Under the pieces are notes generated by a model. The model was given only the letters and a program-made list of their open reading frames with translations, made no database searches and had not been told where the DNA came from. A stretch of 62,312 nt of DNA from Gammaproteobacteria bacterium. Its GTDB lineage: Bacteria; Pseudomonadota; Gammaproteobacteria; Pseudomonadales; Pseudohongiellaceae. Where the stretch lies: assembly GCA_002723195.1 (NCBI GenBank), contig PBNR01000075.1:1-62312 (forward strand), read 5' to 3'. Shown here one piece after another: positions 39,480-49,101 of the stretch; positions within the stretch are counted from its first letter, which is position 1; each line of letters starts with the position of its first letter. The translations under genes were made by a program, and so were the position numbers.

Positions 39480-42400
39480 ATGGCGGTTGAAGAAAAGGTA
39501 GTCATAAAGGTCGAGATCGACCCAGATATGACTAGAGCCGCAGCAGTCAATACTTTTCTCTCTACTTTAGATAGAAATGCACAGAAGGTAAACAGGACTC
39601 TAAATAAGACTGCTGATACGTTTAGAAAAGATTTAGGTAGAGCGTTAGCCCAAACTGCCGCAAGAATGGCTGATTTTGGTAGGGGCTTAATCAAACTTAA
39701 CCTTAAAACATTCGGTGTTGAGTTGGCTCTTGTTACTGCTGGTTTGCTGAGTATGAAAGCGGCGTTAGCCACTGGTAACGGCATTATGAAAGCGTGGGCG
39801 AATACTGTTAAATTTGCGCGCGCGGCTACGGCAGGTCTTGCCGCTGGCGTTACCGCATTGGTTGCTACTTTGACGGCCGCTAATCGACAATTCCAACAAT
39901 TCCAATTGGCTCCTTTCGTGGGTGGAGTTAAAAACGCTCGAACAGCGATGGGCAGTATGGGAGTTGGTAGTGGCGCTGTTATGGGTGTGCAAGCGATGAG
40001 TCAAGCCATGGCTACTTTGGCTAAATCAGGTACTGATGTTACGAAAATTGGTCCAATTTTACGACAAGTTGGAAACATAGCAAGTGGCGACCCTAAGCAG
40101 TTTCAGGCTTTAACAAAAGCGATGGCTACTGTTCAATCGACAGGTAAGACTGCGGCTGGTGTTAAAGCGTTACAAGGTTTAGGACCGGCTTTTGCTGATG
40201 CGGCTAAAAGGGCTGGCAGTATGAGTGGTCAGCAATTTATGACTGCTTTGCAATCTGGTGGTTTAACTCCACAGGGATTTAAGGGTCAGTTGGGGGCATT
40301 GGATCAGACTCTTATGGGTGGCGCAAAAGGCATGGTCACTCGTATGTACACGTCATTAGCAGATGTCGGTAATATCTTTTTAGATCCTTTGCGTAACGCT
40401 ATGACTGATGCGGAAAAGATTCTTTCAGGTGGATTGTTCCGAATGATGGGAGCAATCAGGCAGTTCGGTTTGGATACGTTTGTTCCCGGTTTTGTGAATG
40501 TGTTGCAGAGATTTATTGATTGGATGGTGCTTCTAACCAATCGAGATCTACCCAAATTGATGGGTTATTTAACAGCGATTGCTGATTGGTGGAGAGATTT
40601 CAAATCAGGCATGAGTAAGTTTTTTGGCAAAATGGGCGACGGAATGAGAAAGTTTTCTGAGTCTGCCGAAATTGCTTGGGAAATGACTAAAGCCCTTTTC
40701 GGTGAAATTAAACGATTTATAAGTGGAACTTTCGATAAGTGGGATTCAGGAATTGTTAACAATGCGAGAGCATTTGAAGATTTTGGTAGGTCATTAGGAA
40801 ATTTACTTGTTGCCGTGTTGGAGATGTTGACACGCTTTAAAGATACTTTTTTTGATGCTATGCCGACTTTGACAAACTTTTTTGATTTCATTGCAAATAA
40901 TGTTTTCCCTGCTTTGGGTAATTTTGCTAGTACTTTTTTGACTGCGTTTACGCAAGCATTGCCAGTGGTTGAGCAAGTCACTCGCTTATTGCTACCTCTT
41001 TTAGAAATGTTGAATGCGACGTTGGGTGGTATCGGTGGAATACCGGGTATAGGTGGAATGCTTGTTGCTGGTTTAGGTATGGCGACTTTAACTAGGGGTG
41101 GTCGTGCAGGCACGGCGGCTTTTGGTAGAGGTGCGATGAATCCGCTGATGAGTACGGCTGGTATGGCTGCTTGGCCTGCTGTTATGGCTGGTATGGGTAA
41201 AAAATTCGGTGGAACAAAGTTGGGTGCAAGGTTTCAGGCAGGAGTTGGTGGAGCGAGAAGTTTCTTTGGCAATAAACTCGGTGATTCTAGACGAGGAATG
41301 CCAACGGGTATGCATGGACCTGCCGCTCCGTCAAGATTAGCAAGATTCGGGCATAAATACATGAGTGGCAGAAGGTTGAGTGCTGGTATGGGTGCTATGG
41401 GTGGACTCATGGGGCTTTCAGGTGTGATGAGCGCCACTACGACAGGTGGAGGAATTGGAGCAGGTGCCTTGGGTGGTGCTTCGATGGGTGCGATGTTTGG
41501 ACCATGGGGTGCTTTGGCTGGTGGAATTATCGGTGGTGTCGCAGGTGGTATTAAAGGATGGCTCAAACGAGATGCAATGAAAGATGCTGGTGAAGAATTA
41601 GCAGCCACAATGGTTTCCGACACCTTAGAGGCTATGGGTGATGCAAGTAGAGCAGGTCGAGCGCAGATTCTTGCCGATTATGATGCACTTCTCGCAAATG
41701 AAGGAGCGTTGAAACAGAGGGCAGAGCAAGAAGGTGTCGATTTGGGCACTTTGAGAAGCGGTTTGACGAACAAACGAATCAAGTTGATGCAAGAACAAAC
41801 AGCGTTAAATACTCAACTAGATCTTTCTTTAAGTAAATTGGCACAGACAACTGGACTGACAAATAAAGAAATCGAAAAGATGGCTGACAATATGGGGATC
41901 GCTGTTCATACTGCGGTTGGACGAGCAGCATTTATGATTGAACACACGTCTGGTTTCGGTAGTTGGAACAAGTCACAAGTATCCTCTGCGATTGAAGATG
42001 CTTATTGGAATCGTGTAAGAAATGGTGCTTTTGCAGGACGAGTAAATATCACTAAAACAGGTCAACAGAGTCGTGCGGCTACTGCGAATTTGTTTGCTTC
42101 GATGCAGGGTGGCGGTCCATTAGATAATGAACTTGCTGATAGGACGATGCAAGCATTCATGGCTGAAGGTGCGGCTTTAGGTTTGCGTGGCGGAGCGTTG
42201 ATGAACTGGATTGATCAAGGTCTCCGCGGCATGGGTGCTCGTGCTGATGGTTTGGGTTGGGGTGTTGGTGGTAGTGCAGCGATGGACGATTTTGTTAAAA
42301 CGGGATTGCGTGCATCGGCAGGTGCCAAAGAGGATTTCATGAAGGGTGCGTTTGCCACTCAGATTAAACAAAGATTAAAACTGATAAACCCAGAAATGAC

Positions 42401-42785
42401 TCAAGGTGCTATTAATGCAAAATTGAAGGACGCTTGGTCTATGGGTGATCCTGACACCTATCTCGCTAATTTGAATACACAGATTCACACAAAGGCTGCG
42501 GAAGAAGTCATGATGCTGGCTGGCGCGGCGCAAGATGCTGGTACTTCTTTAGTGGGATTTGCTGGCATAATGCAGGCAATTGTGAGTGGAGATAAAGAGG
42601 CTATAGATCTTTGGTTGTCTCAGAACAGGAAAACTGAAGGATCTACTGGTCCTCCAGCAGAAAACCAAAATTCTTATGGATACTCACCGACGGTGAGTAG
42701 TGCAAGCGAAAACGCTTTGTTTCAGGCTTTACAAAACGGAGTGAGCGCCATCCCTGACAATTGGAACGCTCCCAAGGGCGAATAA
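39480..42785 (+). CDS. tape measure protein
   Basis: A 1101-residue protein that sets tail length; at about 1.5 angstrom per residue this predicts a tail near 165 nm. It has a long helical N-terminus (VNTFLSTLDRNAQKVNRTL), hydrophobic stretches (about residues 100-130 and 505-560), a Gly/Met/Ala-rich hydrophobic zone around 610-700 (MGGLMGLSGVMSATTTGGG) and a helical C-terminus. It follows the frameshifted chaperone as usual. No peptidase motif is seen inside it. Confidence 0.92.
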   Translation: MAVEEKVVIKVEIDPDMTRAAAVNTFLSTLDRNAQKVNRTLNKTADTFRKDLGRALAQTAARMADFGRGLIKLNLKTFGVELALVTAGLLSMKAALATGNGIMKAWANTVKFARAATAGLAAGVTALVATLTAANRQFQQFQLAPFVGGVKNARTAMGSMGVGSGAVMGVQAMSQAMATLAKSGTDVTKIGPILRQVGNIASGDPKQFQALTKAMATVQSTGKTAAGVKALQGLGPAFADAAKRAGSMSGQQFMTALQSGGLTPQGFKGQLGALDQTLMGGAKGMVTRMYTSLADVGNIFLDPLRNAMTDAEKILSGGLFRMMGAIRQFGLDTFVPGFVNVLQRFIDWMVLLTNRDLPKLMGYLTAIADWWRDFKSGMSKFFGKMGDGMRKFSESAEIAWEMTKALFGEIKRFISGTFDKWDSGIVNNARAFEDFGRSLGNLLVAVLEMLTRFKDTFFDAMPTLTNFFDFIANNVFPALGNFASTFLTAFTQALPVVEQVTRLLLPLLEMLNATLGGIGGIPGIGGMLVAGLGMATLTRGGRAGTAAFGRGAMNPLMSTAGMAAWPAVMAGMGKKFGGTKLGARFQAGVGGARSFFGNKLGDSRRGMPTGMHGPAAPSRLARFGHKYMSGRRLSAGMGAMGGLMGLSGVMSATTTGGGIGAGALGGASMGAMFGPWGALAGGIIGGVAGGIKGWLKRDAMKDAGEELAATMVSDTLEAMGDASRAGRAQILADYDALLANEGALKQRAEQEGVDLGTLRSGLTNKRIKLMQEQTALNTQLDLSLSKLAQTTGLTNKEIEKMADNMGIAVHTAVGRAAFMIEHTSGFGSWNKSQVSSAIEDAYWNRVRNGAFAGRVNITKTGQQSRAATANLFASMQGGGPLDNELADRTMQAFMAEGAALGLRGGALMNWIDQGLRGMGARADGLGWGVGGSAAMDDFVKTGLRASAGAKEDFMKGAFATQIKQRLKLINPEMTQGAINAKLKDAWSMGDPDTYLANLNTQIHTKAAEEVMMLAGAAQDAGTSLVGFAGIMQAIVSGDKEAIDLWLSQNRKTEGSTGPPAENQNSYGYSPTVSSASENALFQALQNGVSAIPDNWNAPKGE

Positions 42786-42800
42786 CACGGAGGTTAACTA

Positions 42801-43622
42801 ATGGCAGGAACAGTTTCAGTTTGGATAGAAGGAGAAGCAGATACGTTAGTTGAACAACGTATCTCTAAAGTTGCTCGTGTCTATATACGTCAAGTCGCTG
42901 GTGAAACATCAAAATCTTCTCACGTACCTGCTGCCACTTTGCCGCCTTCAATAACTGCAAGGATGGAGTCAGCGCAGAGAGCAATTAGCACGATTGGTTT
43001 AGACAAGGGATTGTTTCCTAGCACCATTGTGAGATCGGAAGATAAGTCTAATTTGTTGAGTTTTGAATTCCCGTATGGTCCAAAGCGGGTTCAATATGGG
43101 GGACATGCTTTGCAATACACAGAAATTAGGAGACCGGGAATGAAGTCGTTACTTCGTTCCACGAATCCTACAAATAGAACTATTGGCATGAATGCTGTTA
43201 TTGCAGATAGAACTACACATGGGATAGGTTCCTGTGAGAAACAGTTGCAAATTTTAAAAGATATGTCGATAGGGGATATTGACGTTGAGTTTGTGCATGG
43301 TGTTGTGACTTTTCCTGCACGTTTAAGAATCACTGGTTTCAGTGTTGATTCTGTTGAAAGAACTCTGCAAGGAGAAATTACTAAAGCGAGAGTTTCTTTA
43401 AACCTTAAAGAGTCCATTCCTCTGAATGTCGAGATGGTTTGGTTGAAAGCAGTTAAAGAAGAACCAAAACCCATTGCTGTTCTTCCGGGTGAAGAGAACA
43501 AACCACAACTTGAAGGAACCAATATGCAAGAGGTTGTAGATCCAATAATAGCGAAATCAGGTTTAACTGGGCTTAATGCAGGTTTTAATTCAACTACTGC
43601 TAATTTGTTAGGTATTTTGTGA
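42801..43622 (+). CDS. baseplate hub-associated protein (gp53/XkdP-like)
   Basis: A 273-residue protein between the tape measure and the gpD-like hub. The body resembles the contractile-tail family that links tape measure and hub: FEFPYGPKRVQYGGHALQYTEIRRPG (in pieces), IADRTTHGIGSCEKQL, PARLRITGFSVDSVER and ARVSLNLKES. Members often end in a LysM domain; here the C-terminal 60 residues (after LPGEENKPQ) are different and no LysM is obvious. Role by position and pattern. Confidence 0.65.
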   Translation: MAGTVSVWIEGEADTLVEQRISKVARVYIRQVAGETSKSSHVPAATLPPSITARMESAQRAISTIGLDKGLFPSTIVRSEDKSNLLSFEFPYGPKRVQYGGHALQYTEIRRPGMKSLLRSTNPTNRTIGMNAVIADRTTHGIGSCEKQLQILKDMSIGDIDVEFVHGVVTFPARLRITGFSVDSVERTLQGEITKARVSLNLKESIPLNVEMVWLKAVKEEPKPIAVLPGEENKPQLEGTNMQEVVDPIIAKSGLTGLNAGFNSTTANLLGIL

Positions 43623-43639
43623 ATCAGTGGGTGATTTGA

Positions 43640-45010
43640 ATGACAGACAGAATAGAAGGATTAACTTTAGACGATTTAAGAATTGCGGAAGTAGGCACCG
43701 AGCGAGAAGTTGAAATAACTGAAGCAATCAGAAATCTTAAAGTTTCTTTATCTGCAACCATGGTTTCACAACTCACTTTTGATGTGTTTGATCCTAATTT
43801 TGAGATGTTGAAAAACAATTATTTTCAGATACGCCGCCCCATGTCATACAAGGGTTATAAATTTGAAATTACAGCAGTAAATATAAACCGATCAGGTGGA
43901 GCACATGACAAGGTTTCTGTTGCTGCTCGTTCTGAAGCGATTCAAAAAATGTCTAGAGCCAAAGGTGCTAAGACTTGGAATTCTTCAGACACGAAAAAAA
44001 TAAGTGCAGCAGAAGTGGCTTTTCAGGAAGCAAAAGCATTTGGTTTGCAAACTTTTATTCAGCAAACCCCTGAAAAAGGTTCAATTACTCGTATGCAGTC
44101 AGAACAAACTGATGAATCAACATGGGATGTTTTAAGGAGGCTTGCTGCTGATGAAGAGTACATGGTGTTCGAGGCTTACGGTATTTTGTATTTCACTTCT
44201 GAAGAATACCTTTTAGAACGTCAACCATTTATAAAAGTAAATTGTTCTAATTCAACGAATTACACGATAGAGAGTTTAAATCGTCCAGATGAAAACGATC
44301 CTTGGTATCCCTATGCTTTTTCTATGACTGCAAACGATAATGAAACAGCAGGTTCGATGGCTACTCTCAAAATTGGACGAGAAAATGGAATGAAACTTCG
44401 CCCCGGTATGGGTATTGAATTTTCAAATATTGGGTTATTTGGTGCTAGAAGACATGTAATTACAGATGTTGATTGGCTGGAAGGAAGTCGAGAACCTGTC
44501 ACTGTTAAGGCAAGAACTATTATAGAAACAAAAGATACTGTTGCTGATGAGACCAAAGGAAGAGGAATTATTCCTTATGGAAGCCGCAGTCTGTATATGG
44601 GTGTTTCGGATGGTAATGACATAGAGCGTTTACAAGATTATTTAAAACACCACGGTTATTTTGCTGGTGCATCTAGTAGAACTTTTGATTCAAATACGGA
44701 AGCCGCTGTGAAACGATGGCAAACAGCCAACAAATTAGGTAAAGAAATAAGAACGGAGATTTCTGATTTAGATCCTAATGATCGTGCTTTCTTTGGTGAC
44801 AAATCAACCTTAACTACATATGAGGTTGATGGTATTATCAATAGTGATGACTGGGAAGTTATTATGAAACCTAAAGACACTTCTCGCCGGTGGATAGCAT
44901 GGGCAGATGTTTCTTTAGACGAATACACTGAGGCATATAGAAATGCTGGGTCTGTGGAAACAGACTCTCATGCTCCTGTGCATGATGCTGATAGAAAGTT
45001 TATGCAATAA
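43640..45010 (+). CDS. baseplate hub protein (gpD/XkdQ-like) with peptidoglycan-binding domain
   Basis: The trimeric hub under the tail tube. The first 300 residues follow the late-control gpD pattern (ITEAIRNLKVSLSATMVSQLTFDVFDP; RRPMSYKGYKFEITAVN; WDVLRRLAADEEYMVFEAYG). Residues 315-360 are a PG_binding_1 domain (GNDIERLQDYLKHHGYFAG, TEAAVKRWQTANKL), which would anchor the hub to cell wall during penetration. The last part is unassigned. The stop is 1 base before the gpV-like start. Confidence 0.85.
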   Translation: MTDRIEGLTLDDLRIAEVGTEREVEITEAIRNLKVSLSATMVSQLTFDVFDPNFEMLKNNYFQIRRPMSYKGYKFEITAVNINRSGGAHDKVSVAARSEAIQKMSRAKGAKTWNSSDTKKISAAEVAFQEAKAFGLQTFIQQTPEKGSITRMQSEQTDESTWDVLRRLAADEEYMVFEAYGILYFTSEEYLLERQPFIKVNCSNSTNYTIESLNRPDENDPWYPYAFSMTANDNETAGSMATLKIGRENGMKLRPGMGIEFSNIGLFGARRHVITDVDWLEGSREPVTVKARTIIETKDTVADETKGRGIIPYGSRSLYMGVSDGNDIERLQDYLKHHGYFAGASSRTFDSNTEAAVKRWQTANKLGKEIRTEISDLDPNDRAFFGDKSTLTTYEVDGIINSDDWEVIMKPKDTSRRWIAWADVSLDEYTEAYRNAGSVETDSHAPVHDADRKFMQ

Positions 45011-45011
45011 A

Positions 45012-46277
45012 ATGGGTCAATGGAAAACACCACAAAAACCGGCATCAAAAACGATTACCCCTTCAGGGTTTTATCAAGGAATTGTCACAGAAGTAATTGC
45101 TACAGAATTAGATCCTTACAAAATTAAAATTGATGTTCCGCGGTTGGGGCACACTAATGCAGGCCCATACCCTTATGTTGGTCCTCCGCCACAGATCGCT
45201 GACGATGTTTGGGTGAGTTTTCATGAGGGTCGCCCGAATGATTTGATTATTTTTAATGCAGGTCATCAAAACAATGATGACATCACTGAAGGTGTTTACC
45301 GTTTCGGTGGCGCTACAGAAGAGTTTGGGGTAACAGTTCATATTGAACCTACAAGCCATGCGGATTCTGCCCGTGCTTCTGTGAGGTTAGACAAGACCAT
45401 GATTGGGGGTGGTGGCGATACGGGCGGAAATAATGGTGCCACACGAGGCGATTTTGGGATATACGATTGGCAGACAGGCCAGTGGACAATGTATCAGTCA
45501 GGTGCTTGGGGCGGATATGCGACTAGCACATACAACGGTGTTGCTAGAAGTTCTTTAGCGAACTGGGATAATACTAGCATTTCATTTCGTGGAGGTAACA
45601 GGCACGGAACTCCAAGCGGTGATTTTTATCGTTCGTTGACTATTTATCCTAGTTATGACAATAGTTCTGGTACTGGCACCGAAATTTTCTTTATGAGTTG
45701 GAATGATTCTGGAACCTTGGGGCATACTGCGCCTCACTCGAATGGACAGAGTTATTACTGGATTACACTTGGGAAATATGGTTATTGGGGCGGTTCGATT
45801 CATCCGACTATTGATGACACTTTTGATCTTGGTTGGTCGAGTTACCGTTGGGATGATATTTACGCTACGAATAGTTCTATCCAAACATCTGATGTGAATC
45901 TTAAAAAAGACATTGAAGATTCAGATTTAGGTTTAGATTTTATTAAAAGTCTCCGTCCTGTTTCGTACAAATGGAAAGAAACAAAAGGTAAAGAAGGTGT
46001 ACGAAAGCATTATGGACTTATAGGGCAAGAAGTTGAAACTGTTTTAGGAGACAAAGCATCAGAAACTGCTTTTTGGACAAAAACTACCGCCCCAGCAGAA
46101 GAAGAACTAAAACAATCAGAAGTAGCCGGTCCAGATGGAACGAAGTATATGGATGGTCCTGTTCGACCGGCAAGAGACGAAGAAACCCGTCAAGGGTTGC
46201 GATATGGCGAATTAATAGCACCTTTAATTAAAGCAATTCAAGAGTTAGAAGCACGTATTGCGGCTCTGGAGAGTTGA
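45012..46277 (+). CDS. baseplate spike (gpV-like) fused to S74 intramolecular chaperone
   Basis: ATG 45012 (MGQWKTPQKPASK) is preferred over the track's 44943, which lies inside the hub gene. Residues 18-85 are an OB-fold spike domain (GFYQGIVTEVIATELDPYKI, IADDVWVSFHEG). The middle is Gly/Ser/Tyr-rich beta structure. The C-terminal 125 residues are a peptidase S74 chaperone: YRWDDIYATNSSIQTSDVNLKK, LRPVSYKWKE, YGLIGQEVE and a final coiled coil (KAIQELEARIAALES). The catalytic pair S-x4-K is present in TSDVNLKKD, so self-cleavage after trimer folding is expected. S74 domains are usual on fibres and unusual on a spike. Confidence 0.85.
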   Translation: MGQWKTPQKPASKTITPSGFYQGIVTEVIATELDPYKIKIDVPRLGHTNAGPYPYVGPPPQIADDVWVSFHEGRPNDLIIFNAGHQNNDDITEGVYRFGGATEEFGVTVHIEPTSHADSARASVRLDKTMIGGGGDTGGNNGATRGDFGIYDWQTGQWTMYQSGAWGGYATSTYNGVARSSLANWDNTSISFRGGNRHGTPSGDFYRSLTIYPSYDNSSGTGTEIFFMSWNDSGTLGHTAPHSNGQSYYWITLGKYGYWGGSIHPTIDDTFDLGWSSYRWDDIYATNSSIQTSDVNLKKDIEDSDLGLDFIKSLRPVSYKWKETKGKEGVRKHYGLIGQEVETVLGDKASETAFWTKTTAPAEEELKQSEVAGPDGTKYMDGPVRPARDEETRQGLRYGELIAPLIKAIQELEARIAALES

Positions 46278-46339
46278 TGCTTCTATACTGATAGTTGGTT
46301 GAAGAGGGGAATACATAAGCCAACCTGAAGGTAAATATA

Positions 46340-47089
46340 ATGTCAATCCCCGTTAAGAAAGGCGTTGACCTTTCGTTGTTGCATCCACGTTTCGTGAAGA
46401 GACTGGAAGCATTTTTTAATGATCCGCGTATAAAAGGGCGAGTCCGAGTGACTAGTGGATGCCGAACTTACGCTAAACAAAAATATTACTATGATGGATA
46501 TAAGGCTCGTAAGGCTGGATTCAATCTTGCCGCTAACCCTGATAGACGTTTTGGACCAAAAGGTTTAAACGGTCAAGGGATATGGCGGGGGGCTTGGCAT
46601 ATGGAGCAAGAAGACGGTTATTGTTACGCGGTGGACTTCGGTCTTTGTGGTAGTGGTATCAAAACATGGGAAGTGCAAAACATTGCCAAGTCTTATGGTA
46701 TTCATCCAACTGTTGCTTCGGAATGGTGGCATCACCAACCAAGACAATCAGCCGATTGGTTTGATGCCCCTGCTTTGGTTAATGGTGGAATAAAAGAAGA
46801 AACTAAAGAGCCTGTTATGGATTGGGTGGCTTTGGCTAAATACTTTGAAGAATTAACGGCTGAAATTCAAACTAATCCAATTAGACGAAAAGAACGCTCT
46901 GAACGTGTGAAAGTTATGCAACGACGTTTGGGTGCTTTAGGTATTGATTGTGGAACTCCAGACGGAATTTTTGGCTGGAAAACTTGGAGAAAAGTACGCC
47001 AATTCCAAAGAATTAATCGTCTTCCTCGTGATGGGGTTGTGGGTGCAGGGACGTGGGCTGAAATGTGGGGAGATGAGCCACTCTCATAG
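46340..47089 (+). CDS. endolysin, M15 peptidase with peptidoglycan-binding domain
   Basis: A 249-residue wall-cutting enzyme. Residues 1-140 are an M15 (VanY/L-alanyl-D-glutamate peptidase-like) domain: RVTSGCRTYAKQKYYYDG, zinc ligands in HMEQEDGYCYAVDFG, and the catalytic EWWHHQ. Residues 180-245 are a PG_binding_1 domain (RVKVMQRRLGALGIDCGTPD, GIFGWKTWRKVRQFQR). It lies within the baseplate genes, so it could be a free endolysin or a tail-associated lysin. No holin is adjacent. It acts on the host peptide cross-links. Confidence 0.9.
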   Translation: MSIPVKKGVDLSLLHPRFVKRLEAFFNDPRIKGRVRVTSGCRTYAKQKYYYDGYKARKAGFNLAANPDRRFGPKGLNGQGIWRGAWHMEQEDGYCYAVDFGLCGSGIKTWEVQNIAKSYGIHPTVASEWWHHQPRQSADWFDAPALVNGGIKEETKEPVMDWVALAKYFEELTAEIQTNPIRRKERSERVKVMQRRLGALGIDCGTPDGIFGWKTWRKVRQFQRINRLPRDGVVGAGTWAEMWGDEPLS

Positions 47090-47159
47090 GTTTGTTTCAT
47101 TGTTATTGATAGAAGCAAGGTAAAATTCGTTTAGTTACTGATGTTAAAGTAGGGATTCT

Positions 47160-47453
47160 ATGGAAGTTTTATCTTTCCCATTAAAGTTTTCGGCAGAAGG
47201 GGACTTTATAAGAGTTGACGATACTTCTGATATTTATAAGGCAGAACAGGTTAGAGCCTTCATTTCAACACATAGAAATGAACGTGCTTTGTTTCCTAGT
47301 TTTGGAACAGATGATCCAACTTTTGATGATTTCACAGGTAGTACACTTGTAGCGGAATTTGCAAATTTTTATGATACATCAATTATTATTGATCATATTG
47401 ATGTAATTAAAAAACAGGGCGCAGTTTCAAATATCGAAGTAAATTTTTTATAG
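47160..47453 (+). CDS. baseplate wedge protein gp25-like
   Basis: A 97-residue member of the T4 gp25 / gpW lysozyme-related family. Family features visible: KAEQVRAFISTHRNERALFPSFG and the conserved C-terminal EVNFL after a beta segment. It starts sheath assembly at the baseplate. It follows the lysin by 70 bases and precedes the gpJ-like wedge, the standard order. Confidence 0.85.
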   Translation: MEVLSFPLKFSAEGDFIRVDDTSDIYKAEQVRAFISTHRNERALFPSFGTDDPTFDDFTGSTLVAEFANFYDTSIIIDHIDVIKKQGAVSNIEVNFL

Positions 47454-47462
47454 GAGTAAATT

Positions 47463-49100
47463 ATGGCTTCTCCAGATTTTTCTACATACGTTGATTTAAC
47501 ACCGTTTGATTCAACGGTTTCTAACATTTTGGAAGAAGGTATTGAACAGGCGCGTACCTTATTGCCCCAGTGGACTCCTCGTGCTGGACAGACAGAAACG
47601 ACGATGATGGAGGCTATCGCTTATCAGACATCAAATTTAGTTAATGCAGCGAACAGGTTGCCGGGTTCAACAGTTGAAACACTTTTAAAGTTGTTTGGTG
47701 TTACTCGTTCTAATGGTGTTAAATCAACTGCGACTATAACAATCAATTTTACTGACACGGCTGGCTATACGATTCCTGCTAGTACTGCATTTGCTCATTA
47801 TGCATCTGATGGTTCTGTTTATGTTTACCTTTTAGATGCTGATGCGGAAGTTGCAAGTGGAGCAAATCAATTAACTTTACAAGAAATTACTGCTCAAGAA
47901 GTTGGAGCGTTATACAACACTCCTTCTAATGGGGCGACACTCCAAGTTTTATCAACTATTCCTTATATTAGTAGCATTGTTTTTGACGCTAAACCTTCTG
48001 GAGGTTTAGACGCAGAAACTGATTCAGAATATTTCACTCGTGGAACTGGCATTCTTTCAAGTTATTCATCAGTGTTGGCTACAGAAGATCAAATACGGTC
48101 TTACATTTTAACGAATTATGCAAGTACAGCGTTTCGTGTTAAGGCGTACAACATGCGCCGTTATGCAGATAGAAACATTGTCACCTTTGGGGGAACAGCC
48201 AACACGGGTGGAAAACATAAAGGCTATGTTCTTGTTTCTTTAGCAGGACAAAATGTTAATGATTACTCTCAGTCAATTAATGATGCGACCGTTTCAGCCG
48301 CAAACATTGCAACAATTTCTACAGCACTCACATCGAAAGTCGCTTCGGGTATAACCATTGAGATACATAATGCTGAACTAATTGGAATAGGCATAACGGC
48401 AGAGGTTTATAAAGTGAGTACTGCTGCTTCTGGAACAGTTCAAACAGCGATTCAAACAGCGCTTAAAAGTTATTTGGATTCTGATGCTTGGGACTGGGGA
48501 GAAGTAATCAGAGTAAACGAAATAATTAGTCTGCTTGATAAAGTCACTGATGTTGATTATGTCAAGTCTGTAACTTTGACTCTTCCTGAAGAAACAGTGG
48601 CTGCTGCTACTACAGCAGATTTAGGAACTGTTACCTATGCCAATGGAACACTAGGTGTGGGTGCAACTTTAACAAATGGTGGAAGCCAAGCGGCGTTTTC
48701 TATAGACGGTCAATCACCGACTGCTAATAGTCGCATACTGGTTAAAGACCAGTCAAGTGCTCTTCAAAACGGTATTTATACGCTATCAACTGTCGGTGAC
48801 GGTTCTACGAATTGGGTTTTAACTCGTGCAGGTGATGCGGATACGACCACGGAAATGGTTGTTAATAAGTTTGTTTGGGTTACGGCAGGAACAGCAAATG
48901 GTAGTAAAGGTTTTGCTTGCAGTGCCGCTGGAACAATAGGGACAGACAGTGTTTCTTTCACGCAAACAACTACTGCTACTCGTGCAGAAATTCTTGGTAG
49001 CGATTCGACTTTAGGTGACGGAGGTTTGTCGGGAGATATTCGTTTAGCCCATTTGGGAATGTTGACTTATCCGAGCACTTTGACAATTACGGTGTCTTGA
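47463..49100 (+). CDS. baseplate J-like wedge protein with fibre-like C-terminal insert
   Basis: A 545-residue gpJ/gp47-type wedge protein. The family body covers about residues 1-380: QTETTMMEAIAYQTSNLVNAANRLP, VETLLKLFGVTRSNG, and the late WDWGEVIRVNEIISLLDKVTDVDYV. Residues 395-510 do not belong to the usual family; they contain SRILVKDQSSALQNGIYTLS and LTRAGDADTTTEM, a unit also found in the distal fibre protein at 60475. The gene is followed at once (1 base) by the gpI-like gene. Confidence 0.88.
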   Translation: MASPDFSTYVDLTPFDSTVSNILEEGIEQARTLLPQWTPRAGQTETTMMEAIAYQTSNLVNAANRLPGSTVETLLKLFGVTRSNGVKSTATITINFTDTAGYTIPASTAFAHYASDGSVYVYLLDADAEVASGANQLTLQEITAQEVGALYNTPSNGATLQVLSTIPYISSIVFDAKPSGGLDAETDSEYFTRGTGILSSYSSVLATEDQIRSYILTNYASTAFRVKAYNMRRYADRNIVTFGGTANTGGKHKGYVLVSLAGQNVNDYSQSINDATVSAANIATISTALTSKVASGITIEIHNAELIGIGITAEVYKVSTAASGTVQTAIQTALKSYLDSDAWDWGEVIRVNEIISLLDKVTDVDYVKSVTLTLPEETVAAATTADLGTVTYANGTLGVGATLTNGGSQAAFSIDGQSPTANSRILVKDQSSALQNGIYTLSTVGDGSTNWVLTRAGDADTTTEMVVNKFVWVTAGTANGSKGFACSAAGTIGTDSVSFTQTTTATRAEILGSDSTLGDGGLSGDIRLAHLGMLTYPSTLTITVS

Positions 49101-49101
49101 A

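Noticed and set aside
40565-41113. 182-residue reverse ORF and neighbour 41234-41623
   Set aside because: Antisense to the tape measure gene, Pro/Ser/Ile-rich shadow frames without starts or context.
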